NCBI RefSeq assembly: GCF_019399895.1
Contig: NC_091881.1
Coordinates: 1,428,501 to 1,492,500, forward strand
DNA length: 64,000 nucleotides
Direction: 5' to 3'
Source: Cardiocondyla obscurior
Lineage: Eukaryota; Arthropoda; Insecta; Hymenoptera; Formicidae
How positions within the stretch are numbered: position 1 is the stretch's first letter; every line of letters begins with the position of its first letter. Both the position numbers and the translations under genes were made by a program. The notes under the pieces are model-generated. The model saw only the letters and a list, made by a program, of their open reading frames with translations, had not been told where the DNA came from and ran no database searches. Below, one piece after another: positions 11,885-23,187 of this stretch.

Positions 11885-12384
11885 TTAATATATAATTTAT
11901 ATATAATTAATTATAAAAAAGCATAAGTTATATAATACTCATTTAAACCTGAATTATACATATATGTTATTTGCTAATTAATGGCGAAACCGATCGATAT
12001 TCGACAAATTATTTGGACTGTAAATTTTTTTATAGGAGTGATGTGCATAAAAAGGGTCAGGTGTCGCCGTGCGCGCTCGAGGTCTCGAATGACGATACAC
12101 CCCGAGCATAAATCATCTTCTACCCATGGCCTCGGAATGCGGAGAGTACATCCGGTTACCCTTCGTTCTTGAAAAGTAAGTGAAATACTTTTATGTAACT
12201 CTGTGTCGGGGTGTAACGGGCGACAAGTAATGGACGATGTTACGGTCGACAAGCAGATGTCGCTAGAGCGGGTGACGCCATGCTCGCGCGCTCAGTGTTT
12301 TACGTGTGTGCTGTTCGGTCACATAGCTGGTTGCTAGGCAACGTTTGTTAGATGAGGTGGTGTGTAGGGAGAGTCGAAATGTAA

Positions 12385-12565
12385 GTTACCAGTAGACGTT
12401 GTACATCTGCTTGCTCAGTCGCCGGTGTGAGCATGAGAGAGAGAGAAAATAATGAGAAAAGTAGGTCATCAGTCAGCTGACTGGTGACCTACTTTTCTCG
12501 TTGTTCTTTCTCTCTCATGCTCTCACCGGCGACTCAGCAGGCAGATGTACAACGTTCACTGTAAC
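12385..12565. repeat. Near-palindrome, right arm
   Basis: This is the counterpart of the left-arm structure, centred at 12476/12477 on CAGTCAGCTGACTG (12470-12483). GTAGACGTTGTACATCTGC on one side pairs with GCAGATGTACAACGTTCAC on the other. The flanking GAGCATGAGAGAGAGAG and CTCTCTCATGCTCTC runs also pair. Both arms keep the fold, with some substitutions between them. Confidence 0.75.
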
Positions 12566-12981
12566 TTTGACAGTGGTTAATACTCGCGAGCGTATTTTCC
12601 GGGATATTTTCGCGCGTTCAGTGTTTTACGTGGATGCTATTCAGTCACATAGCTGATTGCTAGGCAGAGTTAGATGAGGTGGAGTGTACGGAGAGTCGAA
12701 ATATATTCTACCGGTGCGTCAGCTGACTGGTGACCTACTTTTCTCGTTGTTCTCTCTCTCATTCTCTCACCGGCGACTGAGCAGGCAAGTGTACGACGTT
12801 CACGGTAACTTTGACAATGGATATAACTCGCTTGCATATTTTCCGTGATCTTCTCGCGCGCTTGACGACGTAGCTAACGAGTTTCGATTACGCGTCGTAT
12901 ATTTTTTACGCGAAAAATGTGTACGAAGCGAATAACTTTCTGAGAATGTTAACTAAGTGAAATATTTTCTGTGCTTTTCAG

Positions 12982-13141
12982 TAGGGACCTGGAGAAGAAG
13001 CAGACTTATCATTGTCGCCGACTTTAATTTGTTCGCCGATTTTTCGCAAGTGACCAGTGCACTGAAAGAAGGCTCGTGTCGAAAACTGAGAGGAGGAGGA
13101 AATCGTGGCAGAGGCATCACGTTCCGGGGAGCAACGTTTCG
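12982..13141 (+). ncRNA. Exon-A-like block, copy 2 (right arm)
   Basis: The block follows the acceptor CTGTGCTTTTCAG and ends TTTCG at the donor GTGAGTAATATT, 160 nt. It carries CTGAGAGGAGGAGG, GGCATCACG and GGGGAGCAACG near its 3' end. One reading frame is open across it, but relative to the left-arm copy there is a one-base length change in the middle, so the frame is not shared. No exon B was found downstream. Expression is not demonstrated. Confidence 0.4.
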
Positions 13142-13310
13142 GTGAGTAATATTTTTTATTTGCTTAAAATTTATAATATTTTGCAATTTATTTTTATAAT
13201 TTTATTCTTTTGGTGATACTTCAAATAAATTGAATAATTAGTTATGAAAAGCATTTTTACATTTGAGAAAAATTTAGTTTATATGAAATTTAGTCGAAAT
13301 AATATGAAAT

Positions 13311-16300
13311 AATATTAACGCCAATTTATTCGCGTAAATTGTTTGCGGGTGCTTAACCGGTTTTTCGCGATTTTTGTTTTGTGGCTACACGTTCATTAAT
13401 GATATATTTGCCAATAATTTTGCGAAAACCTGCCACGGTACAAGAAATTAAGTGTTAGTCGGCGATTCCTCTGGCCGGTCATGAGCTTAGTCGTAACAGG
13501 ACGTTCTCTATCCATTCCCAGTTCGGAAACCGCACCATAAAACATTTATGGGATACGTGATTGGTTTAACTTCAAACGGGCGTATGATCTTGTAATTTGG
13601 CCCATACAAGGTATACAGCTATTTTCCTTAGAAAGCGCCAAAGGAGATTTCGACTATTGCACCAATTAACCGCGCGTGAATTTGTATTATGTTCGAAGGA
13701 ACGGGTAGAAGCCCATGCTCTTAATCGTTAGTCTGAAGTATATAGATCTTTAACTGCCAGTAGGCTGAAAGTACCACTGGAAAAGATTTAAGACTGTTTT
13801 ATTAACAAGCTGCAAGACAAAAATTGAATTATTTTAATTTAATTTCTATAGAAGTATTAGTATGAAATCAATTTAAATTTTTATTAACGTAGAGAATCAC
13901 AATATCTTTTATGAGTAGCTGTTGATATCAATTGTGTGAATTCTACATCACGACTTTGATATAGTCCGACGATTTCGATAAATTAATACTCTTATCTGTT
14001 ACCATTTAATAACTCTGTCTGCTTTATAACAATAGCAATCAACTGTTTGAAATATTCGAATCTGATATGAGATATTCTCTAAAGTAAACCGATCAAGATG
14101 AAGGTCGGGTATAGTAAAGGATAAATAAATTTGCTTAATCTTCTTACGTCTATCTGTGAAATACATCTGATTTGTTTGTTTGGCACGATAATTACTTGAG
14201 AATGCTTCCGAAACGAATTTCAGTTTGCAAAGAAATGCGGGCAAGGCCGTATCATTAACGGAATGCAGCCAAGTTTATAGTAGATTCTAGTAGCCGGGAT
14301 TGTGTAATTCATTGTAACTGCCGACTCCACAACAGTGAGTAGCTTCGAGATGCAACATATGCATAAACTAAACTGTGCATCATGTTTTATCACAAAATAG
14401 AATATTAATTGCATACTTTCCTTTGTGAAAATAATCTTTAGCAGCGTCAAACTTGATAAACGTTCTCGTTAATAAATAAAATTGTGGCAAATTATACACA
14501 AGTTATATCATTTAAAACGCTGGAAGCAACAGTAATTAAATTAATATTCGTTTTATTTGCATCATTATGTCACTTGTATATTTAATTACGTAATTTAAAT
14601 TAAAATGAATTATACGTTCACAACGTATATTCATATATAAATATAACCTTTATTTTTTTGTTAGATTTTGACTTATTAGTTTAAAAGTAATATAAATTAA
14701 ATACAAAGATTTAATAATAATTAAAAAATTAATAAAAAAATTTTTTTTTTTCTTACAATGAATCAAGAAATGTTACAACATCTGATTTCAGTTATTTCGA
14801 AGTGTAACATAGCACTGTTTATTCACGATTGGCAATTGGTGTACGTGCATCAGGCCAATCTCGGTCGATCGCGTTTTAGGCACTTGCACTTTCTCGCAGC
14901 GGGACTTGTTTCGTTGGCTAGGTGTAATACGCGAAAGAGACTGCAAGTAATTGTGGCAAATCGTTCGTTCTAGCCTTCACCCACTTTCTCTTTCATAGAC
15001 CGAGTTTAAGTTAACAATCGGATCTAAATGTGTCGAGCCAGACGTGTAATACAACGCGGCGATATCCGTGTTTCGTTATTTACAACATATTACAAGAGTC
15101 TTTGAACTTTAAAACAATTTTCTCGTACCACGTGTACGTACAAATTTAACTTGATGGTTACTTATCTGTGCATCTTATTTATTGTACATATTTTTTATTA
15201 TATTTTTATTATATTTTTTTATTTTTTATATTGAGAGTGTTAAATTAATAGAAATTTTAATAAAATAATGACGAGATAGACATAGTAAAAAAAAAAAATT
15301 GTGATTAATATTGAGTATTAATTTAAATATCAAGAGCAATTTAAATATCAAGTGTAGAAGTAAACTTATTCGACAAATCAATTACAATCATACACTTTTT
15401 TTTTTCTTTAAAAAAAAAATATATTATATATGTGTGTCACAATAAAATATTCGGGAAGCTTCGATTAATACTCTAAAACTACATGAACTTAGTTATCGAA
15501 TTCGCAGCAGCTGACTCGACTTAGGCGTCTAATTGGCGGAGAAAGTCTCGTCAAACGTGGCATGCACCGTAATTAAACGAGCATTTAATCGCGGTAGTGC
15601 ATTTCTGAAAGCTATGGTTTGTCTCTTGAGACCATCGCAAATAACCATAATGACGTTAGGCACGACGCGATGAAGAAGTACATATATGCGTTATTTCTCC
15701 CGTGCGTTATATCATTTCTGTCGAATTAGTACATTTTTAGAATTTCAATTTGATTAGAGTTTGGTTGTTTCCTTAAAAGGCTTCGAAACTTTTAACGTTA
15801 AAAAGTTTTTACTGATTAAATATGTAATGTAAAGATTCAAAAATAAAAAATTCGGTAATATTTAATATCTTGCACTCTTGCATTTTTTTTTAATATAAAA
15901 AATACGAAATTTTTAGCTTTGACTAGAATAAATTTGAGCTACAAAATGTTACATATTTAAAAGTAATCCAGATTAAATTAGTGAAATTATAATTGATTTT
16001 TTATATGTCACTGTACATATTATGAACACCTTTTAATTTATTTTTAATTGCATGTTGTTTTGTTGCCACTTTGCTGGACGCATATTTGCGTATGACATAT
16101 TTAAAGCGGAATTTTTCTTTATCTTTGACATAGCAATAATATCAATATTTTATTGAAGAAGCTTGTAAGGGAGATCATGCGATCAGAGGTACGTTATAAC
16201 TTACTTTCGAACGAGTCTCACCTTAATTTGAATCGTACATCATCCGCGAATGATGAATGTAACTTGTTACTTATTATCATATCTTATACGGGAATACTTA

Positions 16301-17387
16301 TTTATTATGTTTTATTAAATTAAAAAATAATTATTATTTTTATAATAATTATTTAATGATTTTATATATTAAAAAAATTTTTATAAATTGGTTCACATTC
16401 GAAACAATATATATTTTAGTTTTTACAAGATATAGGAGAGAAATTTTATCGCTGAATACTCGTTTTGCCATCAAATTTGACTTACGTGTCGTTGCTTAAA
16501 TGAAGATCCTGTATGTGATATTCATCATCGCAGGATATGCGAATGTAAATTTACACTTTATACAACACGTTTATTATTTCATAATAATGCATGCTATTGC
16601 ATTCAGAAAGCGAGAATTATTCCGTTTTCTGTAACGTTTTTTATCATGGCTTTCTACAATAGAATATCAAACTCATTATAGTGCCATTTAATTTCCCCGC
16701 AATTATTGCATAATTTCAAGTGCGAAAGAAATTTTATAGTCATCGGTTGACCGAGCTAAACCAGTGAAAGGAACTTTTCTTCCGTATAAATTATTACAAA
16801 CGGTGCCTCGTTTACCAAAATATCTCGGATAATCAGTGCGGAAATACGAGTAATTACTAAACAGAAACTTGATTTAAATCGCAAGATATATGATGATAGT
16901 CTCGTATTTTATCTTTATGATCGAGATATAATATATCTCTTATATATAACCAACATCAAAAACGTAAAGCAGAAATTTAGTTAAAAATTTTTTTGTTTTA
17001 TTTTGTTATCAGAAGTAAATTACTTGCCATTTACGATAGTTATATATAAACTATAAGCTATGTTTAACGTATTGCACTTTTACTTTATTACGTCCGGGAT
17101 AAAGCAAAAAATATGTCTTTACGTTTAATATACGTCTATCATAGTAATTAAATATTAATATAAAAATACATGTAAACTATTTTTTATTATTAATAGATTT
17201 TTAATTATAAAATGTTTTATGTATCCTTTATAAATGCAGTGATATATTCCAAACTAATTTAGTTTTAATTTTAATTATAGAAAACTAAAAGCGATATAAA
17301 AAATTTTAATTTATCGAAAATATGATAATTAACATTAAAAATAGTGAAACGGAGAAAATATTTTTTTAACTTCGTATACTGCATACT
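13311..17387. other. AT-rich intergenic stretch
   Basis: I see no supported gene. The sequence is AT-rich, with poly-A and poly-T runs near 14740, 15290 and 15400 and a short frame of 71 codons at 14758-14973 that shows no recognisable feature and no splice support. A moderately CpG-rich patch lies at 15480-15700. Confidence 0.5.
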
Positions 17388-17548
17388 ACACGCAATTTCA
17401 CGCATAACAACTTAAAATATTAGTAAGTTTATTTTAAGAACTGTTCCAATTCAATTTCATTATTACAATTCTGATTTAATTTTTTTCTTTAAATTGGATG
17501 ATTCTTAAAATAAACTTATTAATATTTATTATGCGTGAAATCACGTAT
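17388..17548. repeat. Long hairpin or small non-autonomous element
   Basis: Arms of about 62 nt pair across a loop of about 35 nt. The left arm contains TTTCACGCATAA and TAAGTTTATTTTAAGAA; the right arm contains TTCTTAAAATAAACTTA and TTATGCGTGAAA. Mismatches are few along the arms. It could be a degenerate MITE or a hairpin transcript. It lies about 350 bp upstream of the two-exon unit at 17.9 kb. Confidence 0.7.
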
Positions 17549-17900
17549 AACTTTCACCAGACAAAAAGTTATTTTATTTTATTAAATTATTTTTATATTA
17601 TTGAAATTATTGCATAACGAAATTATATTGCAACAATGCTCGAGTTCATTGACTGTAAAAAGAAACGGAAGGTCGTTAGATTAAATCATCGAGACATAAA
17701 GTTTCGACACTTCTGGTTTCAGTGACTCTGACAAATAATTGTAGTTTCAGTAAATCTTTCTATAATTAACTATATTCTATAATAATTCCGTGACTGAACA
17801 TTTTTGATACCCGATTTAGTAATGTTTTTCACAGCATGATTGCATACGGTGGGACGTTTATTATGAATGTTAACTAAGTAAAACTTTTTCTTTGTTTTAG

Positions 17901-18401
17901 ATAAGGATCCAGTGAAGTGGACGTGCAGTCGTCGCCGTTCTATTTCGTGAGTGCCGATAAGGAGTGGGACAGAAATAGGGATAGTGCGCCGAAGGCTCGC
18001 ATCCGAAACTGAGAGGAGGAGGAGGTCCAGGAAGGGCATCACGCTTCGGCGGAGCAACCCTTGGGTAAGTATTATATTTTAATTACAAAGTTAATAGCCC
18101 TTCGTTATTCAACTATACCGTTTTGTTATTTTGATACTCGGGAATAATTAGAAATAATAGCGAATTGAATAATTAGTAGAAAAAGAAGCTGTACATTTTA
18201 GAAAAATTTAATTTCTTTGAAATCTTTTTTAAAATCATAAACAATTTTGTTTTTAATTGTCTAACTGAAAAACTAATTAGAGCCACGCAACAACTCTGTT
18301 TTTTAAACGACGATTACTTTCTTCAGCATCTCTACAATATAATTTTTTTATTTATGTTACAGGATTATTGCAGAATAAACTCCGCTGCTGCGCATCGATC
18401 G
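17901..18401 (+). ncRNA. Two-exon splice-bounded unit, copy 3 (exon A 17901-18064, exon B 18363-18401)
   Basis: Exon A follows TTTCTTTGTTTTAG, is 164 nt and ends CTTGG at the donor GTAAGTATT. Exon B follows TTTATGTTACAG after 298 nt, is 39 nt and ends CATCGATCG at the donor GTAAGTC. The shared signatures are CTGAGAGGAGGAGG, GGGCATCACGCTTCGG and CGGAGCAAC in exon A, and CTCCGCTGCTGCGCATCG in exon B. The intron just upstream is also alike in the arms and here (GAATGTTAACTAAGT). Most of the rest of exon A differs from the 1.97 kb and 12.98 kb copies, and stops occur in every frame, so coding is unlikely. The retention of splice signals and of two short blocks in an otherwise diverged copy is the main reason for listing it. 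Confidence 0.5.
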
Positions 18402-18742
18402 GTAAGTCAATTTCAAACATTTTCTGTACTAACACTGTGGGGGACTGTATATTACTCGTAAAAAAAATTATATTAATACGATCACGGTAACGCGTTAAAC
18501 CGGGTAGGCGTGAGATATGCAAAGATCGCTGACGCGCGACGTACGTGGCTTCGCACGACAGGGCGTACCGTATTCCAATTAGCAGAGCCGACAATCGAGC
18601 ACACAGATAGCATAGTTCTGCACGTGCAGACATACGTACGATACGAATGTGATACAAAAAAAAATTATATTTTAAACACACAAATTATAATTGAAACATC
18701 TGACATTTATTAGGAAATTCAGAATCTGTTACAATGTATGAT

Positions 18743-18917
18743 TTAGGTTCAAAGCACAAGAGCGACGTAACAGACTGTCGTAGACGTATAGCAGCACACA
18801 TGCCTTAACGTATGTCTACAACATGTGTATGTGTGTTATAGAAATACATTAAAGGTTGTGCGCTGGTATACGTCCACGACTTAAGTCTGTTACGTCGCTC
18901 TTGTGCGTTGAGCCTTA
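18743..18917. mobile_element. MITE with long terminal inverted repeats and a TTA duplication
   Basis: The left end reads TTA then GGTTCAAAGCACAAGAGCG; the right end, reverse-complemented, reads GGCTCAACGCACAAGAGCG before a TTA. The inverted repeats continue through ACGTAACAGACT and, less perfectly, to about 45 bp. The element is about 169 bp inside a 3-bp duplication TTA. A 3-bp TTA/TAA duplication with ends beginning GG fits non-autonomous PIF/Harbinger-type elements, but no transposase is present to prove it. Confidence 0.75.
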
Positions 18918-19249
18918 CGTAGAAACTTATGAAGAAAGGCGCGCCTTGCTTACTTGAACACGACGCACAGCTTCGGGCATCGGGAAATATCGTTCAGGTG
19001 CAAGACGCTCAAGCGTAAAAAGAAATGAGTACGCAACATTTAGGCATATATTTAGTGTTCACTTTAAACGATAAAAAAAAAACTGAACGTCTGCCAATGA
19101 TACCGTGGGTGATCGCAAATCCAATTTTCTGTTCGGCTGTAGTTTAGTAGCTTGTGAAAGCGCTTAGATGAAAAATAATCGGGCGTTGCCAATTGCGCGC
19201 TTAATAACCAGCCTTCGGGTGCCCATCTTCATTACCAGCGCCACTTACT

Positions 19250-20637
19250 TTAGTCGTCGCCTCCTGTCATGACTTCCATAAACTCTGAAAGCGCGTAAAA
19301 TGCGACCGTTAGCGTAATCAAGCGGCGCCTTGCATTTCCCGCGGGCTACAAACTTGGGGAACCACCCAAGGCGAGAGACTTATTGAACGTTCGATCGACT
19401 TTGCTATTAGTGCTAGTTATGTTAAGCTTCACTGACATTGACATGTACGAAACGAATTTACTTGGCTCGGGGCTTCGTAACTTGAGCACATTTTGAATGA
19501 ACTACTTGGCTTTTGAAATATCTCACATTTTATCGCATCTCGCAAATTGCAGTCGTTAGGTGTAATTTCGAACATTTCTTAACATATTATTACTTCAAAT
19601 GTCATTAGTTTTTGAACGTATGCCATAATTTTAATGGTACTGACAAATGTGTCAGTATATTAATATTTAATTATCAATTAATAATTGATAAGATTGTAGC
19701 ACTAGTAAAAATTTTCTATAGTTTATCATTCGTTAATGTCTAGTTTGGTAAATTAAAACTTCACGATTAATTCAAATTATATCACAAGATAACGAGAAAA
19801 AAAAAAAATAATAATATAACAAAAGTACCGTCAAAATCGAGTGTTCCTGAGCCATCTGCGTCGATTTCTTCGATCATTAAGTCGAGTTCTTCCGGTGATA
19901 ACTTGTCGTCTAGCTCGTGAAGAATGTCACGAAAGACAGCAGTGGTGATGTAACCATTCCCTTCTTTGTCGTATAATCGGAATGCTTCACGTAATTCTTG
20001 TTGCATCGCTTCTGTATCCTCTTCTACTAAGAATCTAGCAGCTAGCGTGCAGAATTCTTCGAACTCAAGTTCTCCGGAACCTGTGTAAGAAAGTAAGCAC
20101 GAAGAAACGTTAAGCGTAGAGTAGGTGATCGATAGATTGATAGATAGATAACGCAATTTTTTTTACCATCTTCGTCGATTTCACTAATGATTTCCTGTAA
20201 TGTGTTTTCACTGAGTTCGTGACCTAACATAGTCAATATCGTGCCCACCATGTTGGAACCGATGCTACCCTTTTTTTCGTGATCGAAGGCATCGAAAGCT
20301 TTCTTCAGCACTAGAGATATTCGACATAAAGAAATATAATTTTATTAATATATTCTGAATTTTTTTTATTATAAAATATACTTACGAGCTAATTGGTCCT
20401 TGTTTAGATCCTCCTAGAATCGTGAAAGATATTTAATTAATATCCGTAATTGTACAAAATATTAATTTAATAGAAATACGGTCAAATATTTCACTTTGGT
20501 TATTGAAACATTTTTATTTAACTTAATATTGTAATAATAGCTAATTGTAATTTAAATAGTGTACTTTTTCTTACGAGAATGTTGAGATTTGTAACTTAAT
20601 ATTTTCGCGTTAATTAAAAATACGTGAAACTTGCCAT
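19250..20637 (-). CDS. Troponin C (two-site type), complete, five coding exons
   Basis: Troponin C is the calcium sensor of the striated-muscle thin filament, acting with troponin I and T. Coding exons on the minus strand are 20637-20635 (ATG only), 20413-20386, 20310-20167, 20080-19829 and 19284-19250, giving 153 codons plus the stop TAA, the usual insect length. The protein has four EF-hands. EF1 (loop DHEKKGSIGSNM) lacks the acidic residue at position 12 and should not bind. EF2 (DEDGSGELEFEE) is canonical. EF3 (DKEGNGYITTAV) is non-binding. EF4 (DADGSGTLDFDE) is canonical. The C-terminus is EFMEVMTGGDD. So two functional sites are expected. Intron 1 has a GC donor (ATG then GCAAGT) with a normal AG acceptor; I found no ATG-GT alternative nearby. 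It is tandem and head-to-tail with a paralogue 1.6 kb upstream that has identical intron positions and phases. The family call is very secure; the exact isoform name is not. Confidence 0.95.
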
Positions 20638-22238
20638 AGCGATGGTCAATATACGTGTTGTTCGTGGTACGTCGACGTTGACGGTTTCTCTGGGTATGCA
20701 CCAGTTTCTGGCTGTGGACTTCTGTTTTAAGTGATCATAACGATGATCTTCTGGCACGTGATTGACCAAGTAATGTCTGCATTCGAGTCTAGCGGTTTTC
20801 AAATTCGTCGAGGACGGTCTCCCCACTCTATTTTCTTAGACGCATTTTACCTAATTATGCAAAACTTGTGGTAACACATTTAATTTCGAAAATCATCACA
20901 CCGTTGCTAGTTATAGATTCGATTTATCTACAGCTGTTCTAAATATTCTCACGTTATTGCGTTGGGAAAATTAATGCGAATATATTGCACCCGATATATC
21001 TTGATGCAAATAATTAATTGTGACAGGAAACATATAACGCGTAGGGATATTAATTAAATCAAAGCTTATTTTACATATTTATAACAAAACAAACTAAATG
21101 TGTTAATAACCGAATTAACAGACTCGTATATTACTTATTAAAAATTAACGTTAAATTTATTGATACATTTTTGCAATACTTTATGAAAATAATATTTTAA
21201 ATATGTGATATTATATACGGTGAAATGTATTTCTTACCGTATTTAATTTTGTTTTAATTCATAATTGCAATAAAATTATTGTGAGTTTTTCAATCGGGTC
21301 ATTGCGTAGACACTTTACGATTAGAGCTTGGAACGTCATTGTCGGGACCGCGTATGCAGTTTATTATGAAATTTTGCAAGATGTCTAAATAGCAAAATTT
21401 ACGAGCAACATAACGTGTGACTGCGTGGACGCAACAATAGACAGAATTGGCACATCGCCGGAGAATTCATGGGTGATGCTGACCCAAGACGGTTCTATGC
21501 AGTAATTGTGCATGTTGTATTCTTAGAAACCTAATTATAAGCTCATAATGCCCGGTGGCTGTTATTATATTTAGGCGATTTTACCGTTCATTTCTGAATG
21601 TAGTCGTTTACCACCGTATCCATTGTCGAACTCCCTTGCCTTTGCTACTTTTTTTAAACGAAGCTTATAATTGATTACACCGTTGTTATAGAATTAAGCG
21701 TATACTGTCACGGTTAATGCGTGTGAAACACGTGCCATCGTTGCTGCCAAACACGCGATCATATATAAGTATCAAATGCGATCTCTTGCTCTGATATATA
21801 GTAATTTTACGGATAATATTTTTTTATATAATCGACATTTATTAATTTTATTTGGCATATACATTTTAAATTCATAATTACTTACATATAATTACGCTAT
21901 AAATAGCAAAATATACTATAAAATTTTGATAATGTCTAATAAAAGTTAGTTAAAGTCCCGATAAAGAAATATAATATTGCAATCTCGACAAACACTTTAT
22001 TTTAGAATATCAATAATCGTTTATAGCTGATAATTAACAAAAATTAAAAAATGGTTTTTCTTTGCCACCTCGTTTTGCAATTTTGGAAAGTGTACTTTCA
22101 AACGATTTTTCTCGTATATAATAAACGAGCGAACTTGTACTTAGATAGTTTTGAGATTTCGGCTTTGTTTGTATAGGCACATTCGTTGTTCGATATGGGC
22201 GATCGACATTTGGTGCACTTGGGTGCCAAAATCATAAT
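20638..22238. other. Intergenic region between the two troponin C genes
   Basis: This contains the presumed promoter and 5' untranslated region of the proximal troponin C gene and the 3' untranslated region of the distal one. An open frame of 70 codons (20614-20826, minus) reads through the troponin start codon in frame, but it shows no resemblance to troponin C and is most likely untranslated leader. I could not place a TATA box or polyadenylation site with confidence. Confidence 0.4.
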
Positions 22239-23187
22239 TTATCCTGTCATGACTTCCATGAATTCTGTAATGTAAACTCCGAGTTGGTCAGGTATGCATA
22301 GACGAAGACGAAGTGAATTAACACCTGTGCACTACGTAAGATCTCTCACCATCGAAATCGAGCGTGCCAGATCCGTCAGTGTCCACCTCTTCTATGATCA
22401 TGTCAAGCTCCTCTGGAGATAATGCATCATCCAATTCGTGAAGGATGTCTCTGAATACGTCAGTAGTGATGTAACCATTGCCTTCCTTATCGTATAATCG
22501 GAATGCTTCTCGTAACTCCTGTTGTATTGCTTCCGTGTCAGTTTCTTCTTCAAGAAAACGCGACGCAAGCTTGCAAAATTCTTCGAATTTTAACTCACCG
22601 GTTCCTGAAATAAAATTTGTTTCTTTATTTATTATGATTGTTAGTAATGGATTTTATATATAATATAAGCATTTATTGGGACGAAAAATTTGTTCGTTAA
22701 ATTTGTTCGAGTAAATTGTTATATTTTTATTGTTTAGTATACCTTAGATTACATTTACCTGCTGTATCAATTTCCACAATAATTTCTGCAAGCTCTTCCG
22801 ACGACACTTCGTGACCAAGCATACTTAGAATTGTGCTTACCATATCCGTACTTATGCAACCCTTTTTGTCGTGATCAAACGCGTCGAATGCCATTTGCAA
22901 ATCTTTTTAAAACAGTTATTTTTTATACATTAATTGAAAACATTAATAATAAAAATGAATATTTTAATACGCGAGTGTACTTACGAGACAATTGATCTTT
23001 GCTAAGTTGAACGTCTTCCTGTATAGATGTTGAACAGACATTATTTTTAATGAAATAATTATTTTATTATGTATATTATTAAAAATTTACTACAATAACA
23101 CAACACAGACAACAATTTTCCGCGATTTTTACTAATACTACACAATTATTTTGGACATTTTTTATATATTTATACAAAAATTACCAT
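22239..23187 (-). CDS. Troponin C (single-site, TpnC4/F1-like), complete, five coding exons
   Basis: This is a second thin-filament calcium sensor. Coding exons on the minus strand are 23187-23185 (ATG, canonical GTAATT donor), 23018-22985, 22902-22759, 22604-22350 and 22264-22239, giving 153 codons plus TAA; exon sizes match the downstream paralogue (3/34/144/255/26 against 3/28/144/252/35). EF1 (DHDKKGCISTDM) and EF3 (DKEGNGYITTDV) lack the position-12 acid. EF2 is degraded: loop DTAGTGELKFEE has Ala at position 3 and Thr at position 5, so calcium binding is unlikely. EF4 (DTDGSGTLDFDE) is intact. A single site in EF4 is the known feature of the insect F1 isoform (TpnC4 in Drosophila), tied to stretch activation of asynchronous flight muscle, so that role is my inference. 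The acceptor of exon 3 (AAAAAG) has a weak pyrimidine tract and yields His where the paralogue has Leu; this is the least certain junction. Confidence 0.93.

Larger units (their letters stand above)
11245..13310 (-). repeat. Right arm of the large inverted repeat (about 2 kb)
   Basis: This is the reverse complement of the left arm and holds the same parts in mirror order: inward promoter-like block, the two open frames, near-palindrome, direct copies, and exon A. Similarity runs past the exon A donor for about 165 bp of intron, then stops at about 13310. Unlike the left arm it has no recognisable exon B within the following 1 kb, so this copy is either truncated there or the downstream part has diverged. 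Confidence 0.85.

Noticed and set aside
20614..20826. 70-codon frame that ends by reading through the troponin C start codon
   Set aside because: It is in frame with the ATG only by chance and does not continue into the troponin exons; treated as untranslated leader and intron.
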